A stretch of DNA of 64,000 bases from Bacteriovoracaceae bacterium (lineage in GTDB: Bacteria; Bdellovibrionota; Bacteriovoracia; Bacteriovoracales; Bacteriovoracaceae). Below, piece after piece: positions 19,501 to 28,080 of this stretch. Both the position numbers and the translations under genes were made by a program. Within the stretch, counting starts at the first letter, position 1. Every line of letters begins with the position of its first letter. Location of the stretch: the NCBI GenBank assembly GCA_024711325.1, contig JANJTC010000003.1:124001-188000 (forward strand), read 5' to 3'. The notes beneath the pieces were generated by a model. It did not search any database and was not told the origin of the DNA. It was given only the letters and a program-made list of their open reading frames with translations.

Positions 19501-20233
19501 GAGCACAGTTAATCCCAATTGAAAGCAGGGGATAATGAGAGACGGAATACAAAAAAGCTTCAATTGTCTGACCTGAAAGAGTTCTGCCTGAAGCATCGGT
19601 GATAGTTCCTGAAACCATAACCGGAAGAGGTTGTTTATTTTCTTTCTCAAAATAATCAGCAATGGCAAAAAGGGCGGCTTTACAATTGAGGGTATCAAAA
19701 ACAGTCTCAACTAACAGAATATCGACACCGCCTTCAACCAGATATTTGGTCTGCTCATAGTAGTTTGCCACGAGTTGATCAAAATCAACGGCCCTGAAAC
19801 CAGGATTGTTAACATCTGGTGAGAGTGATGCTGTTTTAGTTGTGGGACCGATGGAGCCTGCTACAAAACGAGGTTTGTCCGGATTTTTTTGAGTAAATTC
19901 ATCAGCACATTTCCTAGCGAGTTTCGCCGCTACAAGATTGAGCTCCGGGACCAGATCTTCCATATGGTAATCGGCCATGGAAATTCTGGTACAACTGAAA
20001 GTGTTGGTTTCAATAATATCTGCGCCACTTTCCAGATACTTTTTATGAATCTCTTCAATGACTCTGGGATTACTTAAAACTAATAAGTCATTGTTGCCCT
20101 TTAAAGGATGTTTCCAGTCTTTAAAGCGTTCCCCACGATAGTCAGCATCTTCCAGCTTATATTTTTGAATCATGGTGCCCATCGCACCATCAAGAACGAG
20201 CACTCGTTCTTTTAAGAGTTGTTCTAAAGTCAT
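16505..20233 (-). CDS. metH: Cobalamin-dependent methionine synthase
   Basis: A full-length 1242-residue modular enzyme that transfers a methyl group from 5-methyl-THF through cobalamin to homocysteine. The order is: homocysteine domain (1-325, zinc cysteines in the GGCCGTT segment), pterin domain (about 350-610, NIGERTN), cap and B12 domain (about 650-890, cobalamin-binding DVHDIGKNI) and the AdoMet reactivation domain (about 900-1242, with the [12 protein letters not shown] motif). AAGGA sits eight bases before ATG 20233. A promoter is visible at 20269-20296; the short leader leaves no room for a cobalamin or SAM riboswitch. Confidence 0.97.
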   Translation of the reverse strand: MTLEQLLKERVLVLDGAMGTMIQKYKLEDADYRGERFKDWKHPLKGNNDLLVLSNPRVIEEIHKKYLESGADIIETNTFSCTRISMADYHMEDLVPELNLVAAKLARKCADEFTQKNPDKPRFVAGSIGPTTKTASLSPDVNNPGFRAVDFDQLVANYYEQTKYLVEGGVDILLVETVFDTLNCKAALFAIADYFEKENKQPLPVMVSGTITDASGRTLSGQTIEAFLYSVSHYPLLSIGINCALGAELMRPYVEILAKEAPFHISVYPNAGLPNEFGEYDETPQHMAGTLKEWFNNKWINIVGGCCGTTNEHIKAISDAAENSSPRPLPKLEHIPKWAGLEPLKIFPGSNFINIGERTNLTGSIAFKKMIVEKNFEEALRVAREQVENGAQIIDINMDEAMIDSEAAMVHFVNLIASEPDICKVPLMIDSSKWTVIEAGLKRIQGKAIVNSLSLKEGEAKFIEQAKLVKKYGAAVVVMAFDEKGQADNVERRIEICSRAYKILTEKAKFAPEDIIFDPNILTVATGMDEHNNYAVDFINATKWIKANLPHVKVSGGVSNLSFSFRGNNIVREAMHSAFLYHAIKVGLDMGIVNAGALPVYSDIPAELLEHVEDVIFNRRADATERLIEFAGTVKNQGKAEKKDDEWRSLPVEKRLSYALVKGIVDHIDVDTEEARQKVARPLEVIEGPLMDGMGIVGDLFGEGKMFLPQVVKSARVMKKAVAYLQPFIEAEKSGQVLKHAGKVLMATVKGDVHDIGKNIVGVVLGCNNYEVIDLGVMVPCEKILEEAKKHNPDMIGLSGLITPSLDEMAHVAKEMQRLGFKIPLLIGGATTSRVHTAVKIDPFYEGSVIYVADASRAVPVVEKLLNENTKDKAHSDQKAEYEKMRIAHAAAQKEEKYLSLDEARQNKVKIDWSSSEIRKPIKLGLTVLDDFPIADLIPYIDWTPFFMTWRLRGAYPKIFEDKTVGEEARKLFNDAQALLKDIVKNKSLKARAVFGLFPANAVGDDIEVYAVEDKVHEWTCDKHGKHSKTLQVGNSETLQTKLHMLRSQRQMEEAGSPNPALSDFVAPKESGKVDYMGAFCVTTGIGLEELAKKFEQDQDDYNHIMVKSLADRLAEAFAECLHEKVRKEYWGYVPTEALSRDEMIREKYQGIRPAPGYAACPDHLEKKTLFKMLDIEKNIGVSLTHSMAMVPPSSVSGWYFAHPEARYFNVGKIGRDQLEDYARRKDVSLTEMEKWLSANLF

Positions 20234-20268
20234 TCGCTAAATTCCTTCCTCAATGTTGAATACTCTAG

Positions 20269-20296
20269 TGTATATTTTGTTTAGATAAAAAGTCAA
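20269..20296 (-). promoter_or_regulatory. Sigma-70-type promoter of metH-metF
   Basis: Reading on the minus strand, TTGACT (20291-20296) and TATACA (20269-20274) are 16 bases apart, ahead of the metH ribosome site and start at 20233. Transcription would begin near 20262, giving a leader of about 28 bases. Confidence 0.6.
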
Positions 20297-20379
20297 GGCA
20301 AAAACGTGTAATTCTAGCTAGTTAAAATATGTTTAGAGGGGGGCTCAATTAACCGATAAGTTCTTAATTCGAGGCTTCT

Positions 20380-21726
20380 ATGAAGGTATTTTATTTATTC
20401 ATTTTGTTTTTTTGGGGGACTTCTGGTTTCGCCGAGAGTTTTTATTTTTCTCAGGAAAACAAAAAGCTGGGCCTCGCCTTTTATAAAAAGCAAATTTATG
20501 AAGGTTGTACTGCTCCTAAAAAACTGATGGATCCTGTTTCAAAAGATGAAATGAAAAAAAAGTCCGTCCTTGTTTTGAAGTTTGTTAATGAAGATTTTTC
20601 CAAGGCCTTCACTGAAAATCCTTTAGTCAAAGTTGCTCTGATAAAGGATCTGGATGATGTGGCCAATGATTCTAACTGTCAGCGTCCTGGTAATGATTGT
20701 CGGGCCAGATTATTGGGTCTTGCCATGTTTTATTTCCAACGGCTGCGACCTGATATTACAGGCTGTCAGAAGTATGTTCCCGGATCATCGCCCCATAGTG
20801 AGCAATGTGAAATTGAGTTGAAGTTCAGAACAAAAAATCTGAAAACTGTTCCAAAAAATTACGGAGCCTATGGGATCGGGACGTATAAGGAAGAGTTGAA
20901 AGTCACAAAGAATAATACCATCCGTAGAATATTCAATGAAGTCATGTATAAGGACAAAGTTAATTTACATATTTGTGAAGATGAATCGAGTTATAAATAT
21001 GCCATGAATATTAATGACTCCGGTGAATTTCTGGAGGGTCTGGATCCTGAAAATGATCCTAATAGACTGGTGCCACTTGAATGTAAGGAAGATAAAGATA
21101 ACCTTGGCCAGTTCTTTATTCCGACTGATTTTGAAAATCGGACGACTGTTGGAGAGGATCAAGTCATACCTTTAAAAAATAAGATAGAAGATTTTCTCAA
21201 GATGAATCCTGAATTAATTGTAACTGAAATCCAAATTGTGGCCTCTTCTTCTAAAACCCCTTTTTACCTTACTCAAAATGGGAAAAAAATAATTGATCCC
21301 AAAAGCCGGGAGAGGAATCTCACGCTGGCACAGGAAAGGGCCTTCTTTGCTAAAAAAGTCCTCGCTAAATTAAAAGCTTCTGATTCTCAGTTTGCGAAAA
21401 TCAATCTGGATTTTAAAGCGGCCTTAAGTGGGCCTGAATTTGGGCCAATTAATTTAAATGAGCGCTTTGTGACCAGAATGACTCCGGGCTATTTGGAAAG
21501 AATTGAAGCATTGTATGAAAAACATAAAAAAGATTTTCAAGAAAAGGCGCTGAAATCTTCGGCGATGGATCTTTTAGATGAAAAACAATTCTCGAATCTG
21601 TATCAGGCAAAGTTCAAACCTTTCCAGGGATACAGGCTTTCCTTTTGGGGATATAAAAAAGAGACCATGAAATGTTCAGGTAATCCGCAAGAGAAAAAAA
21701 TCTTCAATCGCTCCACTAAGCAATAA
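20380..21726 (+). CDS. Exported protein, possibly with an OmpA-like C-terminal part
   Basis: A 448-residue protein with a clear signal peptide (MKVFYLFILFFWGTSGFAES). Residues 20-250 have several cysteines (CTAP, NCQRP, DCRAR, GCQK), probably disulfides in the periplasm. From about 260 the pattern IQIVASSSKTPFY followed by SRERNLTLAQERAFFAKKVL resembles the peptidoglycan-binding OmpA-like fold, but the match is loose and the key Asp/Arg pair is not certain. Family otherwise unrecognised. It overlaps the convergent EamA gene by 11 bases. Confidence 0.6.
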   Translation: MKVFYLFILFFWGTSGFAESFYFSQENKKLGLAFYKKQIYEGCTAPKKLMDPVSKDEMKKKSVLVLKFVNEDFSKAFTENPLVKVALIKDLDDVANDSNCQRPGNDCRARLLGLAMFYFQRLRPDITGCQKYVPGSSPHSEQCEIELKFRTKNLKTVPKNYGAYGIGTYKEELKVTKNNTIRRIFNEVMYKDKVNLHICEDESSYKYAMNINDSGEFLEGLDPENDPNRLVPLECKEDKDNLGQFFIPTDFENRTTVGEDQVIPLKNKIEDFLKMNPELIVTEIQIVASSSKTPFYLTQNGKKIIDPKSRERNLTLAQERAFFAKKVLAKLKASDSQFAKINLDFKAALSGPEFGPINLNERFVTRMTPGYLERIEALYEKHKKDFQEKALKSSAMDLLDEKQFSNLYQAKFKPFQGYRLSFWGYKKETMKCSGNPQEKKIFNRSTKQ

Positions 21727-22600
21727 TCATCAAATAAAAACCGAGCAGAAAGAAACTGAAAGCGCCGATTAAAAACTTGTTCGGCAGACGTCGATGGTAG
21801 AGGCATTCCAGGAGTGAAACCCAGACTGGTCCTGTAATAGAAATAGCAGTAAGCGTTCCTACATGGGCATGTTTAACTGCTGCAAGATAAAGGGCCAAAG
21901 AAATAAAACACCCAAAGATGGCAGATCCAAGCAATAAACTTATTTCTCTCTTACGAAGATTCCAGACATCCCTTGTAACTGTCAGAAAACTTTTAGGACT
22001 AATTAACAAGAACCCCAAAAGTGCACCGAGGCAGCGTATGACATTGACTTGAAATGTTTCCAATCCGGCATTCATCTCATAGGCTTCTCGAGTAAGCATC
22101 ACCCCTATGGCATCAAGGGTAATTCCTGCAAAGGCCCAGATAAAGCTTTGAACATCCCATGACCCTGTTAGCTTATTTCTTTCCAGCATGAAGATGAAAA
22201 TGCAAACGATCATGCAAATGACTGCAAGAGTTTGATTTAAAGAGAAAATTTGCTTTAAGAAGAAAAATCCATAAAGGCCTAACATCAACGGTTGAAAACT
22301 ATAAAGCACTAAGGAGCGTGCGGGACCTAAAGTGGTAAAGGCCCGGAACAGGAAAATATCACCGGCACATAAACCAACAAAACCGCTTAAAAGAAGCATG
22401 CCCAGAATATGAGGACTGACCGAAACCATTTGATTGGTGAAAATCATTGCCAGAAAGAATGCAAGAAAGGCAGTCATGACCTTAACCTGATTAATCCAGG
22501 TGGAAGAGAAGCGACGGGCATAAACTGAGAAAACCATACTGGCCGAGGAATAAGAGAGGTTCGCTCCAATGGCCAAGGCGTAAACTTCAAATGAACTCAA
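21716..22600 (-). CDS. EamA/DMT-family transporter
   Basis: A 294-residue inner-membrane protein with about ten hydrophobic segments in two five-helix halves, the layout of drug/metabolite exporters of the EamA family (RhaT/YddG-like). Typical positions are GLCAGDIFLFRAF in the first half and ISITGPVWVSLLECL in the second. Substrate unknown. It is divergent from msrB and converges on the exported protein gene with 11 bases of overlap. Confidence 0.85.
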   Translation of the reverse strand: MSSFEVYALAIGANLSYSSASMVFSVYARRFSSTWINQVKVMTAFLAFFLAMIFTNQMVSVSPHILGMLLLSGFVGLCAGDIFLFRAFTTLGPARSLVLYSFQPLMLGLYGFFFLKQIFSLNQTLAVICMIVCIFIFMLERNKLTGSWDVQSFIWAFAGITLDAIGVMLTREAYEMNAGLETFQVNVIRCLGALLGFLLISPKSFLTVTRDVWNLRKREISLLLGSAIFGCFISLALYLAAVKHAHVGTLTAISITGPVWVSLLECLYHRRLPNKFLIGAFSFFLLGFYLMIIA

Positions 22601-22736
22601 GCATTTCCCTTTGTTGACTTGTTGTATAGTAAGAGATTCCTCTCATTCTGGGGAGAGTTCTTGTATAATATTGTTTATGAAAAACTTTTTTGCCGGAGTC
22701 ATGGCACTCATTGGCTCCTCTAACCCGGAAAATAAT

Positions 22737-23132
22737 ATGAGCACACCCCAGGATGAATTTAAGAAAAAACTGACCCCTGAACAATATAATGTCTGCCGCC
22801 TTGGTGCTACCGAGAGTCCTTTTTCTGGAAAATATAATAAACACTATGAGAAAGGCACCTACGTTTGTGTGGCCTGTGGCCAGGAACTCTTTGGTTCTGA
22901 AACCAAGTTTGATTCCGGAACCGGCTGGCCTAGCTTTTCAGACGTTAAAAACAATAAAAACATCACCTTAAAAGATGACTATGCCTTTAATATGCATCGA
23001 GTGGAGGCCCTTTGTTCCAAATGCGGTTCTCATTTAGGTCATGTTTTTGATGATGGACCGGCACCGACAGGAAAACGATGGTGTATTAATTCAGCAGCAC
23101 TTGATTTTATACCTGCAAAGGATTCAAAATAG
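22737..23132 (+). CDS. msrB: Peptide-methionine (R)-S-oxide reductase
   Basis: A 131-residue MsrB that repairs methionine-R-sulfoxide in oxidised proteins. It shows the family string KFDSGTGWPSF, zinc ligands in CVACG and CSKCGSH, and the resolving/catalytic Cys in RWCINSAAL. The ATG at 22737 with GGA upstream fits the family length; in-frame starts at 22677 and 22611 would add N-terminal residues but lack well-spaced ribosome sites. A TATAAT at 22664-22669 may be the -10 element. apaG follows after three bases, so the two are probably cotranscribed. Confidence 0.93.
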   Translation: MSTPQDEFKKKLTPEQYNVCRLGATESPFSGKYNKHYEKGTYVCVACGQELFGSETKFDSGTGWPSFSDVKNNKNITLKDDYAFNMHRVEALCSKCGSHLGHVFDDGPAPTGKRWCINSAALDFIPAKDSK

Positions 23133-23135
23133 GCC

Positions 23136-23537
23136 ATGACTTATCCATTTGTATCTATCAGTAATAATTTTAAAATTGAGATCAAAACCACTTTTGATTT
23201 TGAACAGTCAAATCCCTTACAGTTTCAGTACTTATTTAGCTATAAGATTCTCATCACTAATACTGGCGAGGTACCGGCCAAGTTGGTTTCAAGAAAGTGG
23301 AATATTAAAGATGCCAAGGGAGACGTGAAGTATGTTGAGGGTCCGGGAGTCATTGGCGCCACCCCTTACTTCAGGCCAGGGGACTCTTTTGAATATGAGA
23401 GCTTCTGTCCCCTCCCTACTTTAGAGGGAGAGATGTGGGGCTATTTTAATATGGTCGATGATAAGGGCCAGACCTTCAAAATTGATACGCCAGTATTTAG
23501 ATTTAAAGTGCCCAAAGAGTATATTGATGATTATTGA
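23136..23537 (+). CDS. apaG: ApaG protein
   Basis: A 133-residue ApaG/DUF525 protein, a fibronectin-type beta sandwich of unclear biochemical role (linked in other bacteria to diadenosine tetraphosphate and Mg2+/Co2+ tolerance). Conserved features are QYLFSYKILITNTG, RKWNIKDAKGD, PGVIGATPYFRPGDSFEYES and the C-terminal F-R-F strand. It lies three bases after msrB and overlaps a small convergent reading frame by seven bases. Confidence 0.93.
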   Translation: MTYPFVSISNNFKIEIKTTFDFEQSNPLQFQYLFSYKILITNTGEVPAKLVSRKWNIKDAKGDVKYVEGPGVIGATPYFRPGDSFEYESFCPLPTLEGEMWGYFNMVDDKGQTFKIDTPVFRFKVPKEYIDDY

Positions 23538-23704
23538 ATGAGAATATTGAAGTCTTCTGACAGTTTTTTTAACGTTTCATCTAGATCGTTTTTAAGCTCT
23601 TCTTTACTAATAACGGAAAAATTCTGATCTTTTGCCAGATCATGCATGATCCGCAAACGTTCAATCATATTTAAAATGTCATGTGAGAGTTGACGCTTAT
23701 CCAA
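23531..23704 (-). CDS. Small helical protein coupled to the FAH-family gene
   Basis: A 57-residue frame beginning at TTG 23704, which overlaps the stop codon of the upstream hydrolase gene; an AGGGTGG stretch just before could bind the ribosome. The product is helical and charged. Its start, DKRQLSHDILNMIERLRIMHDL, loosely recalls the helix around a histidine-kinase phospho-site His, but no kinase domain is present. Protein status rests on codon look and coupling only. Confidence 0.45.
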   Translation of the reverse strand: MDKRQLSHDILNMIERLRIMHDLAKDQNFSVISKEELKNDLDETLKKLSEDFNILIQ

Positions 23705-24293
23705 ATTCAACCACCCTAAAAGAATGTTCAATAGGGCCAAATGACATTTCAATCAAATCATTTGGTTTTAAAGGACCAACTCCCTTTGGAGTTCCGGTAA
23801 AAACCAGATCACTGTCATTAATGGGGAAAAATTCATTCACATAGTGAATAATTTGATCGGCCTGCATGATGGCTTCATTCAAGCATGCGCTCTGCCGTAC
23901 TTCACCATTAACCTTGAGAGTAAAGGGAGTGTTTTGCCAATCTTTGGGGAAATCCTTGAGCCCTTTAATTGGGGTAATGATGGCAGAATTTTTAAAAGTC
24001 TTGGAAATTTCCCAAGGATGACCTTTCTGCTTTAATTCTTTCTGCAGATCACGAAAGGTAAGATCCAGACCCAGGCCTAGGCCAATAATATTTTTCTTGT
24101 AGAGTTTAAAGACAATTTCGCATTCATAATGAATGACTCCACGACCCCAAGGTAAAATGACCTGGCCATTATCTTTCGGCTCAACAAGTACGCTGGGGGG
24201 CTTTATAAACAAAACTGGTCGAGAGGGGGCAGGCTCTTGCATCTCTTGGGAATGGTCCAAGTAGTTTTTGCCTAAACATATGATTTTATCCAT
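23697..24293 (-). CDS. Fumarylacetoacetate hydrolase family protein
   Basis: A 198-residue protein of the FAH/acylpyruvate hydrolase family (YcgM type). It contains the opening KIICLGKNYLDHSQEM, the metal ligands in HYECEIVFKL, GLGLGLDLTFRDLQ, and the end FTGTPKGVGPLKPND. Related enzymes hydrolyse acylpyruvates or decarboxylate oxaloacetate, so the exact substrate is open. Cytoplasmic. A small frame overlaps its 3' end. Confidence 0.9.
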   Translation of the reverse strand: MDKIICLGKNYLDHSQEMQEPAPSRPVLFIKPPSVLVEPKDNGQVILPWGRGVIHYECEIVFKLYKKNIIGLGLGLDLTFRDLQKELKQKGHPWEISKTFKNSAIITPIKGLKDFPKDWQNTPFTLKVNGEVRQSACLNEAIMQADQIIHYVNEFFPINDSDLVFTGTPKGVGPLKPNDLIEMSFGPIEHSFRVVEFG

Positions 24294-24385
24294 GGAAATA
24301 GTTTATAAGTATTTAAAATTATTTTCAAATTAAAATTTATTAATCTTCTTGGGTTGCGTTTAAAGAGATAAGTCTTCATATTTAA

Positions 24386-24404
24386 TAATCCAATCAAAGG
24401 ATTA
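24386..24404 (+). promoter_or_regulatory. Hairpin over the ribosome site of the first SulP gene
   Basis: TAATCC and GGATTA arms enclose seven bases; the 3' arm contains the AAGGA ribosome site of the gene starting at 24408. The site could be masked by pairing. The stem is short, so the effect is uncertain. Confidence 0.35.
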
Positions 24405-24407
24405 AAA

Positions 24408-25982
24408 ATGTTTAATGTTGCATACTGGAAACACGATCTTCGCGCCTCACTTGTAGTCTTTCTCGTCGCCCTTCCACTATGTTTGGGAGTGGCCTTGGCG
24501 AGTAATGCTCCATTGTCTTCCGGACTTATTGCCGGAATTATTGGAGGAATAGTTGTAGGGTTCTTTAGTAGTTCTCATGTCAGCGTTTCAGGTCCGGCCG
24601 CTGGTTTAACTGTCATCGTAGCTTCAGCGATTACAGATTTAGGTTCATTTCAGGTTTTCACCCTCAGCGTTTTTCTTGCTGGTTTACTTCAAATTATTTT
24701 TAGTTTTATGAAAGGCGGTAGCCTTGGAAATTATTTTCCCAGCTCTGTCATCAAAGGCATGCTGGCCGCAATTGGTTTGATCCTAATTCTGAAACAGTTT
24801 CCTCATGCTGTGGGTTTCGACAATGACTTTATGGGTAACACGAGCTTCATCCAGAAAGACGGTCAAAATACTTTTTCAGAAATTATGCTCGCAATTAGAT
24901 CAACTCATTTTGGTTCAATTCTGGTTGCGTTGCTCTCCTTATTCATCATGCTTGGTTGGGAGAGGGCCGCTCAAAAAGGTAAGTCAATTTTTCAACTTAT
25001 CCCTGGCGCCTTAGTGGCGGTACTATCAGCTGTTTTGATGAATGAAATGTATAAACATTTTTTCCCGGGTCTCATCATAGATGGTCAGCATTTAGTAAAA
25101 TTGCCCTATAGCGGAGGATTTAATGAATTCTTCACTTCTTTTTCTTTGCCTGATTGGTCAGCTCTGTCTAATTCCAAGGTTTATGTCACGGCCTTTGTGA
25201 TTGCGATTGTCGCCTCGATTGAAAGTCTTCTCTCCGTTGATGCCGCAGATAAATTAAGTGGAGAAGGAAGGATTACTTCAAAGAATCGGGAACTCTTCGC
25301 TCAAGGAATGGGGAATACCCTCTGCGGTCTGGTAGGTGGAATCCCAGTTACTGCCGTAATTGTCCGTACAACGGCCAATATTACTGGCGGGGCCAAAACC
25401 AAGCTGTCCGCTATTTTGCACGGGGTATGGCTTCTCAGTTGTGTGATTACGATCCCATTTATCTTGAATCTTATTCCTCTTTCAACCCTGGCCATTGTCT
25501 TGATCCTGGTTGGTTATAAGCTGACAAAGCCGAAGCTCGTTAAGGAGATGTATCAAAAAGGAATGAATCAGTTTATCCCTTTCATGGTCACCATTCTTGC
25601 CATCTTATTCACAGACCTTCTGATGGGAATTATTATTGGTATGATGGTTGGGTTTGTTTTTGTTATCCGGTCGAACATGCATAAATCCATTGTGATGGTC
25701 CAAGAAGGAAATCAATATTTGATCAGGTTTTACAAGGACGTTTCTTTTCTTCAGAAAAGTACCCTTATGAAGATATTTCAGGAAATTCCTGAAAAATCAT
25801 CAGTGGTCATTGATGGTTCAAAAAATGTCTTCGTGGATGATGATATCGTTGATTTGATCGAAGACTTTATCAAACACTCAAAAAATGTCGGAACCTCAGT
25901 AGAACTAATGAAATCATCCTTGGCACTCAGTTCACTTTTTAAAGAGGGAGTATATGGACAAAATACGAAGAATGTTGCTTGA
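24408..25982 (+). CDS. SulP-family anion (bicarbonate-type) transporter
   Basis: A 524-residue inner-membrane transporter of the SulP family. The N-terminal signature VFLVALPLCLGVALAS and SGPAAGLTVIV lie in the transport core; about 12-14 hydrophobic segments follow, then a C-terminal STAS-like domain from about 440 (FLQKSTLMKIFQEIPEKSSV). A carbonic anhydrase gene overlaps its 3' end by 29 bases, which points to bicarbonate as substrate (BicA/DauA-like), though sulfate cannot be excluded. A paralogue lies at 28081-29445. Confidence 0.9.
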   Translation: MFNVAYWKHDLRASLVVFLVALPLCLGVALASNAPLSSGLIAGIIGGIVVGFFSSSHVSVSGPAAGLTVIVASAITDLGSFQVFTLSVFLAGLLQIIFSFMKGGSLGNYFPSSVIKGMLAAIGLILILKQFPHAVGFDNDFMGNTSFIQKDGQNTFSEIMLAIRSTHFGSILVALLSLFIMLGWERAAQKGKSIFQLIPGALVAVLSAVLMNEMYKHFFPGLIIDGQHLVKLPYSGGFNEFFTSFSLPDWSALSNSKVYVTAFVIAIVASIESLLSVDAADKLSGEGRITSKNRELFAQGMGNTLCGLVGGIPVTAVIVRTTANITGGAKTKLSAILHGVWLLSCVITIPFILNLIPLSTLAIVLILVGYKLTKPKLVKEMYQKGMNQFIPFMVTILAILFTDLLMGIIIGMMVGFVFVIRSNMHKSIVMVQEGNQYLIRFYKDVSFLQKSTLMKIFQEIPEKSSVVIDGSKNVFVDDDIVDLIEDFIKHSKNVGTSVELMKSSLALSSLFKEGVYGQNTKNVA

Positions 25983-26589
25983 GAATAAAGCTTGGGCCCA
26001 GAGTAAAGTAGACGTAGATAAGGAGTACTTCTCGAAAATGGCCGAAGATCAAAAGCCGCAATATCTGTGGATTGGTTGTTCTGATTCGCGTGTTCCACCT
26101 TCCGAGATCACCAATTCAAATCCGGGGCAGATGTTTGTTCACAGGAATATTGCCAATTTAGTTGTTCATACCGACTTAAATTTCTTAAGTGTCTTGCAGT
26201 ATGCAGTTAAGAATCTGAAAGTCCCTCATTTAATTGTCTGTGGCCATTATAATTGTGGAGGCGTGCAGGCCGCCCTTTCCAATAAAAGTTTGGGTCTCAT
26301 CAATAACTGGGTAAGAAATATTAAAGATACCTACCTTGCTCATAAGGTTGATGTGGACAGTAAACAAAGTGAGATGGAAAGGGTTAATCGTCTGGTCGAA
26401 CTCAATGTTATCGAACAAGTTAAAAATCTTTCCCATACATCGATTGTTCAGAGGGCCTGGCTGGAAGGAAACTATCCCATAATTCATGGTTGGGTCTATG
26501 ACCTTAAGACAGGCCTTCTAAAGCAACTCATCACACTGGATTCAAATTCTGAACTTGATGCCGTATTTAAATATGATTTTAGTGAGTAA
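25954..26589 (+). CDS. can: Beta-class carbonic anhydrase
   Basis: A 211-residue beta-carbonic anhydrase that interconverts CO2 and bicarbonate. Zinc ligands are in GCSDSRVPP (Cys, with the Asp-Arg dyad) and CGHYNCGGV (His and Cys). The rest matches the family (VHRNIANLV, GWVYDLKTGLL). Its start lies inside the end of the SulP gene, so expression is coupled and the two likely act as an uptake-and-hydration pair at the membrane. Confidence 0.95.
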   Translation: MDKIRRMLLENKAWAQSKVDVDKEYFSKMAEDQKPQYLWIGCSDSRVPPSEITNSNPGQMFVHRNIANLVVHTDLNFLSVLQYAVKNLKVPHLIVCGHYNCGGVQAALSNKSLGLINNWVRNIKDTYLAHKVDVDSKQSEMERVNRLVELNVIEQVKNLSHTSIVQRAWLEGNYPIIHGWVYDLKTGLLKQLITLDSNSELDAVFKYDFSE

Positions 26590-27241
26590 AGATCCAGGGT
26601 ATGTAAGTTGATAAGAGCGGATTTAACGAGTAGTTTCCTTCCGGCCCATGAGAAAATGTAGAGTGCACGGCCAGAACATAAGTGCTCTTACCGCTCTGAA
26701 GATAAATAGGTCCACCTGAGTCTCCAGAGCGGGAAAACTCATCATTTAATTCCAGAACATTCTCTTCGCCATTTATTCTTCGGAGAGTTGGTGTAATGAC
26801 CGTTCTGAGATTTTTTTTATTTCTCTCTCCAAACCCAAATCGAAAAAGATCACCTAAAAATTTCTCACCCTGAAAAATTGGATAGATATTGATGAATGAA
26901 GGTAGTTTTTCTTTCATTGTGATCTTTGCCAGATCAGATTGATAACGGGATTTTTTTGGATTATATAACGGATGAAGTTTGTATTTAGAGATGGCAAGGG
27001 AACTTTGTTTGGGATCATAAATCCCTTGGGTAAAAATACGGACACTTTTCACATCACCTTCCAGGCAGTGGGCCGCGGTGATAATCACTTCAGGCGAGAC
27101 AGCAACTCCAGTGCAAGTAAAGACGCCATTTGGACGGGTAACTTCAATCAGAAGGCTTGAATTAAAACGCTCCCAATTTTCAATTTTCGTGAAACCAGGA
27201 ATAGTCATAAATGCCACCATTAGTAATAAGATTAACCTCAT
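26579..27241 (-). CDS. Secreted trypsin-like serine protease
   Basis: A 220-residue S1-family protease. ATG 27241 gives a signal peptide (MRLILLLMVAFMTIPGFT); a longer in-frame start at 27328 would bury it and overlap the upstream gene. The catalytic triad is visible: His in TAAHC, Asp in QSDLAKI, Ser in RSGDSGGP. It is about half identical to the gene just upstream, so the pair is a tandem duplication. Likely periplasmic or secreted. Its 3' end overlaps the carbonic anhydrase gene by 11 bases. Confidence 0.87.
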   Translation of the reverse strand: MRLILLLMVAFMTIPGFTKIENWERFNSSLLIEVTRPNGVFTCTGVAVSPEVIITAAHCLEGDVKSVRIFTQGIYDPKQSSLAISKYKLHPLYNPKKSRYQSDLAKITMKEKLPSFINIYPIFQGEKFLGDLFRFGFGERNKKNLRTVITPTLRRINGEENVLELNDEFSRSGDSGGPIYLQSGKSTYVLAVHSTFSHGPEGNYSLNPLLSTYIPWIFTH

Positions 27242-27260
27242 TACCCCATGGTACAGTAGT

Positions 27261-27875
27261 TTACGCGTGAATCCACTCGCGGTGAGAGGAAAGCAGTGGG
27301 TTAAAGGAATATTTACCTTCTGGGCCAAAGGAAAGCGTCGAATGAATGGCCACTAAGTACATTTGACCTTGGTTTTGAAGAAAAACTGGGCCACCTGAAT
27401 CTCCCGAGTATGAATACATATCGTTTAGCTCTAGAACTTTCTCAATCTCACGAATATTCTTGAACTCTGGATTAACCAGAGTTCTCACATTTTTTGTCCC
27501 ACGAGCACCAAAGCCCAGGCGCATAAGCGTACCAGTGAGCTTGGAATCTTTTTTAATGATGGGATAAAACTTGGTATCTGCTGGGAGCTCAGACTTTAAC
27601 TTAATTTTTGCCAGATCCGAGCGGTAATTTGATTCTTGTCCATTGTATTCAGGATGAAGATCAAAGGAGTCCACTTCGAAGAACTTGCCTTTTTTATCAT
27701 AGACTGCTTCAGTTGAAATTCGCACTTTCAGAATTTCACCTTCCAGGCAATGTGCTGCTGTTAGAACGGTGTTCTTATTGACGGCCACCCCTGTGCAGGT
27801 AAAAATTCCTGTAGGACGTGTAACTTCAATGAGCAGGCTTGAATTAAAATTGTTCCAATCGATTAAGTTTGTCAT
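27261..27875 (-). CDS. Trypsin-like serine protease without a signal peptide
   Basis: A 204-residue S1 protease paralogous to the next gene. The triad is intact (TAAHC, YRSDLAKI, YSGDSGGP). It starts MTNLIDWNNFNSSLLIEV at ATG 27875 with GGTGG nearby; a stop (TGA) lies five codons upstream in frame, so no longer start exists. The mature part therefore begins directly with the sequence that follows the signal peptide in its paralogue. It is either cytoplasmic or exported by another route. The tandem copy follows after 19 bases. Confidence 0.83.
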   Translation of the reverse strand: MTNLIDWNNFNSSLLIEVTRPTGIFTCTGVAVNKNTVLTAAHCLEGEILKVRISTEAVYDKKGKFFEVDSFDLHPEYNGQESNYRSDLAKIKLKSELPADTKFYPIIKKDSKLTGTLMRLGFGARGTKNVRTLVNPEFKNIREIEKVLELNDMYSYSGDSGGPVFLQNQGQMYLVAIHSTLSFGPEGKYSFNPLLSSHREWIHA

Positions 27876-28080
27876 AAGGTTCCACCATCATCCTTGAAAT
27901 AATTTTCCCTTCCTGGGAAGTAAGGTCACTACGAGTTAAGCAAGTATCATGCCCACTTTTTCAGGGCCAACTTGCACCACTTAAGTTATCTATACTTCAA
28001 TGATTTCAAGGCTTTTAATAATTTTGAGAGAGAAATCAAACCAAATGACTGGTAACCTTTCAACTCAAATAAGGTAATGT

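Noticed and set aside
20234-20379. Cobalamin or SAM riboswitch before metH-metF
   Set aside because: A promoter at 20269-20296 leaves a leader of about 28 bases, too short for either, and no conserved box is visible.
22611-22736. Longer MsrB with an N-terminal extension
   Set aside because: The start at 22611 has no ribosome site, and a start at 22677 would lie almost at the probable transcription start; the ATG at 22737 fits the family length.
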